Part shown: positions 27,159 through 34,480 of the stretch, piece by piece
Layout: each line of letters begins with the position of its first letter
Position numbering within the stretch: position 1 is the first letter of the stretch
Source of the DNA: Streptomyces sp. NBC_01476
GTDB taxonomy: Bacteria; Actinomycetota; Actinomycetes; Streptomycetales; Streptomycetaceae
Direction of reading: 5' to 3'
Length of the DNA: 64,000 nt
NCBI RefSeq assembly: GCF_036227265.1
Contig: NZ_CP109446.1
Coordinates: 3,047,001-3,111,000 of the forward strand
Notes under the pieces: model-generated
Told to the model about the DNA's origin: nothing
Seen by the model: only the letters and a program-made list of their open reading frames with translations
Database searches by the model: none
Position numbers and translations under genes: made by a program

Positions 27159-29216
27159 CTACTCGGGCCGCACCGTGCCGTCGGTCAGTCCGTCGTGCAG
27201 TCCCTGGACCAACTGCTCGCCCAGCTGGGACGCCTGGCGCAGCGCTTCCTCGAATCCGGCGAGGGCGCGGAAGCGTTCGCCGTAGCGCCGTTGGTCGGCC
27301 AGCGGGAGCCGCGGTATCTGGAGCCGCCGTACGTCGAGCCGGGTGGAGGTGGACGCGTAGCTGCTCGCCTGGCGGTTGTTGGCGGTGCTGCGCAGGAACC
27401 CGGTAAGGAACCACGGGTCGAGGGCCGCAGTGTCCGGGCGCAGCAGATGGACGTTGCGGCCGAGCGCGGCTCCCGCGGTGGCCTCGTCCACCACCCGGGC
27501 GACCGTGCCGCCGCCGAGCACCGGCACCACCACGTCGCCCGGTTCGGTGAGCACCGGCTCCTCGGCGGAGGTGTCGGGCGGGGCGGCCGGGAGTGTGCCG
27601 GTGGGTCCGCTGCCGCCGATCACGTCGTACTCGGTGAGCACCGGCCGGGCCGGTCCGCTGCCGTCGGCGGGCGCGGTGCCGGCGCCGCCGGACCGCAGCA
27701 GCAGCGCTCCGGCGCGGGCGAGTTCGCCGACGGTGGTGGTCGGCCAGCGGGCGGGTTCACCGGCGGCGCCGGAGGCGGGGGCGAGTTCGGCGGTGCGGCG
27801 CAGGCTCGCGGCCAGGCGGTCCCGGACGGCGGCGAGTGCGGCAGCTCCTCCTTCGGTGGCCGGCGGCGGAAGGTGGCGGGCGGGGGCCAGATCGACCTCG
27901 TCGTCGAGGAGTTCGATGATGGGCAGGGCGCGGCTGACGCCGGGGCGCGCGTGCGCCGCCCCATGCCGGTCGAAGGAGCGCCACGCGTCGAGCACGGTGG
28001 TCCTGACGGTGTGCCAGGGCACCTTCTCGGTGCCCTGCACCGGAATGGCACCGGTGTCGATCAGCAGCAGGTCCGCGGCCGGCCGCTGGTCGGCCGCCGG
28101 TCTGCGCAGGACCCACAGGTGCAGGGGGATGCCGTAGGGCGGTGCGGCTCCCACCGGCAGCGCGATCACCGCCCGCAGTGCTCCGCGGCGCAGCAGGTCG
28201 GCCCGGATGCGGCGGCCGGACCGGCGGGACGCGGCGGCCGGCGGCATGAGCATCACCACGGTGCCGCCCTCGCGCGTGTGGGAGAGGGCGTGCTGCAGCC
28301 AGGCGAGCTCGGATTCGGTGCGGGCCGGGAAGCCGTACTCCCAGCGGGGGTCGTAACCGAGTTCGTCGTGGCCCCAGTTGCGGTCGTTGAACGGCGGGTG
28401 GCAGAGCACGGCGTCGGCGGTCAGACCGGGGAAGGCGTCGGCGCGCAGGCTGTCGCCGGCGCGCACCCGGATGCGCACGGCGGGGTCGGTGGCGAGGGCG
28501 AGCCGCAGTGCGGTGAGCGCGGCCAGCTCCGGGTCGGCCTCCTGGGCGTGGATCGCGACGCCGGTCGGCGCGGCGCGCAGCAGGGCGCCGGTGCCACAGG
28601 CCGGGTCGAAGACGCTGCCGGGCTTGTCTCCCGCGAGCGCCGCCATGAGTTCGGCCGGACCCTGCGGGGTGAGGGTGAACTGCCGTGGGTTCGCGTCCAG
28701 ATAACGGCCGATCAGGAACTCGTACGCCTGGCCGGGACCGGTCTCCAGGGCCAGCTTGGCGGTGGAGCGCAGCAGCGGTACGTCGCCGTCGAGGCTGTCG
28801 GGCACCCGCACGGGATGCTGAGCGCCGAGCCGCGCGGTCAGGGCGGCCGCCATGTCGGCGGGCAGCCGTGCGGCCAGTTCCGCGTCGGAGCTGTCGACGT
28901 AGGTGCGCGAGACCAGTGGCCGCTCGCGGATGAGCATCAGCAGCGATCCCGCGACCCGCAGGGCGTACGGCGTGCCGCCCGGGTGGTTGTCGGCCTGCTG
29001 CCAGACCCGCTCGTGCAGCGGCACCACCGCGAGCTTGCCCTGGTCGTGCAGCCAGCGTTCGACCGCGGTCAGTTCGAAGGTGGGGCTGGTCTCGGTGCCG
29101 CCCACGGGTTTGGGGAAGTCGCCGTGTCTGCGCCGCCAGTTGCTCACCGCCGCGCGCCCGACCCCGGCCAGCCGGGCGATTCCGGCCGCCGTCACCTCGC
29201 TCACCTGCTCTGTCAT
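27159..29216 (-). CDS. N-6 DNA methylase-like protein with HTH and specificity-like domains
   Basis: A 685-aa protein. Residues ~8-60 are a winged/HTH segment (AAGIARLAGVGRAAVSNWRRR, ending in AVERWL). The SAM-binding HsdM-like domain has motif I FDPACGTGALL near 200. Motif IV reads LCHPPFND, with His273 in place of the usual Asn/Asp/Ser. The C-terminal ~170 residues resemble a half type I specificity subunit (PWFLTGFLRSTANNRQ, LQIPRLPLADQRRYGERF). No restriction (HsdR) gene adjoins it. It may be an orphan methylase or a non-catalytic DNA- or RNA-binding relative. ATG 29216 has only a moderate ribosome binding site. Confidence 0.85.
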   Translation of the reverse strand: MTEQVSEVTAAGIARLAGVGRAAVSNWRRRHGDFPKPVGGTETSPTFELTAVERWLHDQGKLAVVPLHERVWQQADNHPGGTPYALRVAGSLLMLIRERPLVSRTYVDSSDAELAARLPADMAAALTARLGAQHPVRVPDSLDGDVPLLRSTAKLALETGPGQAYEFLIGRYLDANPRQFTLTPQGPAELMAALAGDKPGSVFDPACGTGALLRAAPTGVAIHAQEADPELAALTALRLALATDPAVRIRVRAGDSLRADAFPGLTADAVLCHPPFNDRNWGHDELGYDPRWEYGFPARTESELAWLQHALSHTREGGTVVMLMPPAAASRRSGRRIRADLLRRGALRAVIALPVGAAPPYGIPLHLWVLRRPAADQRPAADLLLIDTGAIPVQGTEKVPWHTVRTTVLDAWRSFDRHGAAHARPGVSRALPIIELLDDEVDLAPARHLPPPATEGGAAALAAVRDRLAASLRRTAELAPASGAAGEPARWPTTTVGELARAGALLLRSGGAGTAPADGSGPARPVLTEYDVIGGSGPTGTLPAAPPDTSAEEPVLTEPGDVVVPVLGGGTVARVVDEATAGAALGRNVHLLRPDTAALDPWFLTGFLRSTANNRQASSYASTSTRLDVRRLQIPRLPLADQRRYGERFRALAGFEEALRQASQLGEQLVQGLHDGLTDGTVRPE

Positions 29217-29369
29217 CGGCCCATTCCCTTCCCCCGTGACCGCTTTTCGGTGTGGGCGTCCGCGCGCCCGTCTTTTTCGTCCGCTCATGTCGCACGTGAT
29301 GCCGATCTTACCCGGCAGTGCCGATCGAACCCCTTCACGGCGTGAACTTCACTCGTTCGAGAATTCTTG

Positions 29370-29398
29370 TTGACTCGGTTCACAACGCATGCTGTCAT
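29370..29398 (+). promoter_or_regulatory. promoter of the two-repeat lipoprotein gene
   Basis: TTGACT (29370-29375), a 17-base spacer and TGTCAT (29393-29398). The region between the methylase and this gene is unusually AT-rich (GAATTCTTGTTGACT), as expected of a promoter. Confidence 0.45.
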
Positions 29399-29452
29399 TG
29401 ACGCATCGGTTCGCAGGGCTGCCAAGGCCCGTCAAACCAGGGGGGATTTCCC

Positions 29453-30157
29453 ATGTCCAAGGCTTCTCTCGGCCGGCTCACCGCAGCCGGCGTCATCACC
29501 GTCGCCGTCGCGCTCGCCGCGGTGGCGTGCGGCCCGGCCGACGACTCCGCGGCGCCGGCCGGAAAGAGCACGGGCGCGGCCACGGACTCCACCGGATCCG
29601 CGTCCGCGAAGGCTCCGACCAAGGCACCTGCGAAGAAGAAGGACGACAAGCCGGCCGCCAAGCCCGCGTTCAAGGGCGACGGCACCTTCCAGGTCGGCTC
29701 CGACATCAAGCCCGGCACATACAGGTCCAGCGGAAACTCCGACGGGCTGTGCTACTGGGAGCGGAGCAAGGACGCCAAGGGCGAGGCCGACTCGATCCTG
29801 GCCAATGACAACGTCACCGGCAGCAGCTACGTGACGATCGCCAGGACCGACAAATTCTTCAAGTCCACGGGCTGCGACGACTGGTTCGCGGTGACCTCGG
29901 CCAAGGCCGGCGCCCCGAAGACCACCATGGCCGGCGACGGGATGTTCAAGGTGGGCACAGACATACAGCCGGGCACGTACAAGTCCGCCGGGAACACCGA
30001 CGACAACTGCTACTGGGAGCGGAGCAAGGACGCCCTGCACGGCCTGGACTCCATCAAGGCCAATGACAACGTCACCGGCACCGCGATCGTCACCATCGGC
30101 GCCTCCGACGCCTACTTCAAGTCCACCGGCTGCAGCACGTGGAAGAAGACCGGCTGA
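29453..30157 (+). CDS. lipoprotein with two tandem 75-residue domains
   Basis: A 234-aa exported lipoprotein: signal peptide with lipobox AVAC (Cys near 24), then a Lys/Ala/Pro-rich spacer. Two copies of one domain follow, starting near residues 73 and 161. Each has GDGxFxVGxDIxPGTY, then CYWERSKDA, then ANDNVTG, and ends in FKSTGC. The two Cys per copy (CYWER and STGC) probably form a disulfide. This domain recurs in Streptomyces surface proteins; its ligand is unknown. ATG 29453 has GGGGGG nine bases upstream. It is a single-gene unit with its own promoter and terminator. Confidence 0.85.
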   Translation: MSKASLGRLTAAGVITVAVALAAVACGPADDSAAPAGKSTGAATDSTGSASAKAPTKAPAKKKDDKPAAKPAFKGDGTFQVGSDIKPGTYRSSGNSDGLCYWERSKDAKGEADSILANDNVTGSSYVTIARTDKFFKSTGCDDWFAVTSAKAGAPKTTMAGDGMFKVGTDIQPGTYKSAGNTDDNCYWERSKDALHGLDSIKANDNVTGTAIVTIGASDAYFKSTGCSTWKKTG

Positions 30158-30195
30158 CCGCCGGGCCGGAGACGGGCGGATCGGCGGGCCTCAGA

Positions 30196-30223
30196 CCGCC
30201 GCCCCCGGTGACGGGGGCGGCGG
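30196..30223 (+). terminator. strong hairpin terminator
   Basis: A 12-bp perfect stem CCGCCGCCCCCG/CGGGGGCGGCGG capped by a GTGA tetraloop, 38 bases after the stop of the two-repeat lipoprotein gene. Confidence 0.85.
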
Positions 30224-30424
30224 GACCCTGCGCCCGGCTGACGGGGGCGGGACCCGGCGGGCCCGGCGGGACGGGTCGGGGCGGGGCGGGGCGTTCCAGG
30301 GCGGGGTGGTGGGCCCGGACGGGCGGGTGACACGCTCGTTCCTGTCCCATGGGTCCCGTCCGCACAGAGCGTCCCGTATCTTTTCCGGCAGACCCCGACC
30401 CCGTTTCCTTCAGGAGGACGACCG

Positions 30425-32023
30425 ATGGACAGGGCCGAGGCCGTCATTCCGGCACAGGACATCAAGGACGCCCAGGACACCAAGGCCGTCGCGGCCGGTG
30501 GCCCGGCGGACTCGGGTGCCCATGCGGCCGGCGCCGGCCGGGGTGTCCGGCGGTGGGCACAGTGGCCGCGGCTCGACCCGTATCTGCTGACCGCCGTGTT
30601 CTTCGTGGCGTACCTGCTGCTGTCGGTGACGCGCTACGACCGGATGCTCACCATGTCCTGGGACCTGGGCATCTTCGAGCAGGCGATCAAGTCCTACGCG
30701 CAGCTGCACGCGCCGGTCGCGGATCTGAAGGGCCCCGGCTTCAACATCCTGGGCGACCACTTCAGCCCGATCACCGCGCTGATCGCGCCGTTCTACCGGG
30801 TGTTCCCGACGCCGGTGACGCTGCTGGTGGCGCAGGCACTGCTCTTCGCGGTCTCGGTGATCCCGGTCACCCGCGGCGCCGCGTATCTGCTCGGCCGCGG
30901 GCGGGGGCTGGCGATCGGGGTCGCCTACGGACTGTCGTGGGGTGTGCAGAAGGCGGTCGAGTTCGACTTCCACGAGATCGCCTTCGCGATGCCGCTGATC
31001 GCCTTCTCGCTGGAGGCGGTGCTGCGCAAGCGGTGGGCGGCGGCGATGTGGTGGGCGGTGCCGTTGATCTTCGTCAAGGAGGACATGGGCGTCACGGCCG
31101 CCGCGATCGGGGTCATCGTCTGGTGGCGCACCCGCCAGGAGCCGGAGCCGGAACCGCCTGCCGGGACGGACGACGACGGCCGCGACAGCCACGACAGCCA
31201 CGACGAGGTCGCGGGGACGGGCGCGGGGCCGAAGCAGCGGCTCTCCGACGCACTGCGGTACGGGCCGTGGGGGATCGGGCTGGCCGGTTTCGGGGTGGCG
31301 GCGTCGGCGCTGGCGTTCGGGGTGATCATCCCGGCGTTCAACACCGCGGGCGGCTACGACTACTGGAACAAGCTGAACGGCCAGGGCGCACCGATGCCCG
31401 GGCACATCCCGTTCGCCACCGCGATCCACACGCTGCTGTGGATCCTGCTGCCCACCAGCGGGCTGCTGGCGCTGCGCTCGCCGCTGATCCTGGCCGCGCT
31501 GCCGACCATCGGCTGGCGGTTCATCTCGCACGACGACCACTACTGGGGCACCGACTGGCACTACAGCGCCGTGCTGATGCCGGTGATCGCGCTGGCGCTG
31601 GTCGACGCGGCCGACCGGTCACGGAGCAGCAGCCGGCCGTGGCTGCGTTCCTACGCCTCGGGGGCGCCGGCCGCGGTGGCCGGGGCAGCGCTGGCGCTGA
31701 CTCTCACGCTGCCGCTCGCCACGCTCGGCCAGGGAGACACCTACACGGTGGACGCGCACACCAAGGCCGTCAAGCGGCTGCTGGACGAGATCCCGGACGG
31801 AGCGACGGTCGAGGCGAACGTCGGACCGATAAGCCGGCTGGTGCACCGGACCACCGTGTACTGGATCGGGGACACGCCGGGCGTGACGCCCGACTACATC
31901 GCGATCGACAACTCGAGCGGCTGGGTGCCCGATCCGCTGGTGTACGCCAAGGAGCTGCACCCGGCGGCGACGTACCAGATCGTGGTGAACTCCGAGGGGT
32001 ATGTGATCCTGCACCGCACCTGA
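30425..32023 (+). CDS. DUF2079 family polytopic membrane protein
   Basis: A 532-aa membrane protein with about ten hydrophobic segments. Typical DUF2079 blocks are MSWDLGIFEQAIKSY, NILGDHFSPITALIAP, the acidic VEFDFHEIAFAMPL, FVKEDMGV and SHDDHYWGTDWHYSA. The arrangement is like GT-C glycosyltransferases, with a soluble C-terminal part after residue ~440, but activity is unproved. The N-terminal ~45 residues are Ala/Gly-rich and cytoplasmic. ATG follows AGGAGGACGACCG. A charged Asp/His-rich insertion (DDDGRDSHDSHDE) lies in a loop near 255. Confidence 0.88.
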   Translation: MDRAEAVIPAQDIKDAQDTKAVAAGGPADSGAHAAGAGRGVRRWAQWPRLDPYLLTAVFFVAYLLLSVTRYDRMLTMSWDLGIFEQAIKSYAQLHAPVADLKGPGFNILGDHFSPITALIAPFYRVFPTPVTLLVAQALLFAVSVIPVTRGAAYLLGRGRGLAIGVAYGLSWGVQKAVEFDFHEIAFAMPLIAFSLEAVLRKRWAAAMWWAVPLIFVKEDMGVTAAAIGVIVWWRTRQEPEPEPPAGTDDDGRDSHDSHDEVAGTGAGPKQRLSDALRYGPWGIGLAGFGVAASALAFGVIIPAFNTAGGYDYWNKLNGQGAPMPGHIPFATAIHTLLWILLPTSGLLALRSPLILAALPTIGWRFISHDDHYWGTDWHYSAVLMPVIALALVDAADRSRSSSRPWLRSYASGAPAAVAGAALALTLTLPLATLGQGDTYTVDAHTKAVKRLLDEIPDGATVEANVGPISRLVHRTTVYWIGDTPGVTPDYIAIDNSSGWVPDPLVYAKELHPAATYQIVVNSEGYVILHRT

Positions 32024-32077
32024 GGGCGAGGCCGGGGCCGGGGCCGGACGGCGTGGCCCGGACCGGCCCGGCCGCGG

Positions 32078-33010
32078 TCAGCTCATCGGGTAGTCGACGT
32101 AGGCGAAGCGGCGGGAGTCGGGGGCCCAGCTGTTGACGTTGAGACTGCCCTGGCCGCCGAAGAAGGCGAGGATGTCGCGGGGGGCGGCGCCGTCCGGTTC
32201 CATCAGGCGGACGATCACCTCGCGGTCGGCGGGATGGCCCTCGGTGCCGGGCGGGAAGCTGATGTAGAGGACATGGCGGCCGTCGGGTGACAGGTGCGGG
32301 AACCAGTTGACGCGCTCGTCGGAGGTGAGCCGGGTGAGTTCGGAGCCGTCGGGCCGCATCCGGAAGAGCTGGGCGTGGCCGGGGGTGACGGAGCCGTGCT
32401 CGGAGTTGAAGTAGATCCAGGCGCCGTCCGGGCTGAACTCGGGGCCGTCGGCGGGGGCGGGGCTGTCGGTGAGCCGGAGGTCGGGACCGCCGGCGGCCGG
32501 GACGGTGAAGATGTTGCGGTAGCCCCAGTCGTCCCCGCCGTACGGTTCGACGCCCACATAGGCGAGAGTGCGGCCGTCCGGTGAGATGCCGTGCAGGAAG
32601 TGCCGGAAGGGACCGGGCGAGCGCTCATTGGTGACGCGGCGGACCGGGCCGGTGCCGTCGAGCGGCACGGCGTGGATGTGTCCGTCGCCGGCGGACAGGT
32701 AGAGGGTGCGGCCGTCCGGGCTGAGCACGTGGTCGTTGTTGGCGTCGGTGATCGCGCCGGTGTCGATCACCTCGGGCACCGGCGCCGGGGAACCCGCGGC
32801 AGGTGGGCCCGCGGGGATCCGCAGCAGGAGGCCGTCCTGGTTGAAGACCAGCCAGCGGCCGTCCGGCGTCCAGTTGGGGGCCTCCAGGGCGCTGTCCGTG
32901 GTCTGGTGGACCACTCGCGGTTCGCCGCCGTTGATGTCGCCGACCAGCAGCCGGGCGCGCTGGCCGGGCGCGAGCGGTCGGATGTTCGTACCGGCTCCGG
33001 TGATCGTCAC
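32078..33010 (-). CDS. TolB-like beta-propeller protein
   Basis: A 310-aa cytoplasmic protein (no signal peptide) made of repeated PD40/WD40-like blades with the motif LSPDGRTLYLSAGD, ISPDGRTLAYVGVE, FSPDGAWIYFNSE, LSPDGRHVLYISF and WAPDSRRFAYVDY. Such six-bladed propellers (TolB, DPP-IV N-domain) mediate protein contacts or, in lone form, may be lyases/lactonases. GTG 33010 begins MTITGAGTNI. Convergent with the DUF2079 gene. Confidence 0.85.
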   Translation of the reverse strand: MTITGAGTNIRPLAPGQRARLLVGDINGGEPRVVHQTTDSALEAPNWTPDGRWLVFNQDGLLLRIPAGPPAAGSPAPVPEVIDTGAITDANNDHVLSPDGRTLYLSAGDGHIHAVPLDGTGPVRRVTNERSPGPFRHFLHGISPDGRTLAYVGVEPYGGDDWGYRNIFTVPAAGGPDLRLTDSPAPADGPEFSPDGAWIYFNSEHGSVTPGHAQLFRMRPDGSELTRLTSDERVNWFPHLSPDGRHVLYISFPPGTEGHPADREVIVRLMEPDGAAPRDILAFFGGQGSLNVNSWAPDSRRFAYVDYPMS

Positions 33011-33193
33011 AGCCGCTCACCCTAACGGGTGGCGGCGCGGCGGCCCCGGCCCCGGTGCTCCGGCGGCCCCGGCTCCGCCCCAGCCCGGACGCTGGACGCG
33101 CCCCGCTCCTCAAGGTCCGGGAGCGGGGCGCTGGTTCAACGGGTACAGCAGGCCGGCGGGTACGGCGCATCCGCCGTGACATCCGGCCGGCGG

Positions 33194-34303
33194 TCAGCAG
33201 GACAGGTTGTTGCCCGCGGGCACGCCCAGGATCGAGGTGAAGTTCTGGTAGGAGTTCACCCGGCTCTGGACCTGCGCCGGGTTGCCCCCGTTGCACTCGA
33301 TGCTGCCGTTGATGCTGCGGATGGTCTCACCGAAGCCGGCGCCGTTGACCATCGCGTTGTGCGGGGTCATGGTGCCGGGGCCGGTCTGGGTGTTCCAGTA
33401 CCACAGGCCGGTCTTCCAGGCGACCGCCGCGTCGGTCTGGACGAGGTTCGGGTTGTGCAGGAGGTCGATGCCGAGCGCGTCACCGGCCGCCTTGTAGTTG
33501 AAGTTCCAGCTGAGCTGGATCGGCCCGCGCCCGTAGTACGCGGCCTGCCCGGCCGGGCAGCCGTAGGACTGGCTGGCGTCGCAGTAGGTCGGGTAGTTGG
33601 CCGTGTTCTGCTCGACGATGTAGACGAGGCCGCCGGTCTCGTGGCTCACGTTGGCGAGGAAGGCCGCGGCCTCCTGCTTCTTGACCGTGTCGCTGCCGGT
33701 GTTGGCGAAGCCGGGGTACGCGCTGAGGGCGGCGGTCAGCCCGCTGTAGGTGTAGAAGGAGTTCCGGCTCGGGAACATCTGGTTGAACTGCGCCTCGCTG
33801 ACCACGAATCCGCCGGCGTTCGGCGGCGTGGTCGTACCGCCGGTGCTGCCACCGGTGCCGCCGGTGCAGCTGTACGGGTCCCAGTACCAGGTGCTGATCA
33901 CCGGGTCGTAACCCGGGTTGTCGTGCTCGGCGATGTAGTAGTTGCCGTCGGTGTAGCGCACGATGTTGCCGGTGACGTAGTTCTGGCCCGCGGCCCACGC
34001 CGGGTAGTTGCAGCTGCCGCCACCGCCACCGGTCGTACCGCCGGTGCCGCCGGTGGAGCCGCCGCAGCTGCCCTGGTCGGCCCAGACGTCGGCGTTGCCG
34101 GGCGTCTCGCCCTGGGTCCACCACTTGGCCGACCAGTTGTGGCTGTTGTAGGAGGCGGCCATGCCGCCGGTGTAGACCGCGGAAGAGCTCCACGGTGATG
34201 CGCAGGTCGCGGCGGAGGCGGGGGACGCCAGCGGAACGAGGATCGCAAGTCCGACAAGGGCCGCGAAGGCGGCGAGGAACGCGATGATCCGTTGTCTCGA
34301 CAC
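33194..34303 (-). CDS. family 19 chitinase with two carbohydrate-binding modules
   Basis: A 369-aa secreted enzyme. Signal peptide 1-~31 (SPASAAT), a first CBM5/12-like module (PWSSSAVYTGGMAASYNSHNW), a Gly/Thr linker, a second CBM (YPAWAAGQNYVTGNIVRYTDG), another Gly/Thr linker and a GH19 catalytic domain from ~165. The general acid is the Glu of FLANVSHETGGL and the second acidic residue is in YIVEQN; YYGRGPIQLSWNFNY is the family signature. It degrades chitin of fungi and insects. GTG 34303 follows AAGGAG. The DasR-like site upstream implies induction by chitin-derived sugars. Confidence 0.94.
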   Translation of the reverse strand: MSRQRIIAFLAAFAALVGLAILVPLASPASAATCASPWSSSAVYTGGMAASYNSHNWSAKWWTQGETPGNADVWADQGSCGGSTGGTGGTTGGGGGSCNYPAWAAGQNYVTGNIVRYTDGNYYIAEHDNPGYDPVISTWYWDPYSCTGGTGGSTGGTTTPPNAGGFVVSEAQFNQMFPSRNSFYTYSGLTAALSAYPGFANTGSDTVKKQEAAAFLANVSHETGGLVYIVEQNTANYPTYCDASQSYGCPAGQAAYYGRGPIQLSWNFNYKAAGDALGIDLLHNPNLVQTDAAVAWKTGLWYWNTQTGPGTMTPHNAMVNGAGFGETIRSINGSIECNGGNPAQVQSRVNSYQNFTSILGVPAGNNLSC

Positions 34304-34356
34304 GTGACCACTCCTTATGGGGGTTCGAGTGGGGTCGAGTCAGCACTCAAACGGAA

Positions 34357-34387
34357 ATGGTCTGGACCTGTCAATAGTCCAGACCAT
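34357..34387. promoter_or_regulatory. DasR-type (dre) inverted repeat in the chitinase promoter
   Basis: ATGGTCTGGAC and GTCCAGACCAT form a perfect 11-bp inverted repeat around CTGTCAATA. Each arm matches 10 of 12 bases of the dre-like TGGTCTAGACCA found before Streptomyces chitinase genes. On the minus strand a TTGACA -35 hexamer lies in the centre, so a bound repressor would block the promoter. Confidence 0.75.
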
Positions 34388-34480
34388 TCCGTCAGGCAAC
34401 GACCAGCGCAAACCGGCGACAATCAGCCGCGGACACCAGGACCTTTCACCAGCGGGCGCCTCACCGGCAGGCGCGCGGGC

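Noticed and set aside
24944..29216. A complete Pgl/BREX or restriction-modification system
   Set aside because: No PglZ, PglY/BrxC ATPase, HsdR or separate HsdS is present; only a loose resemblance remains and it is listed as low-confidence.
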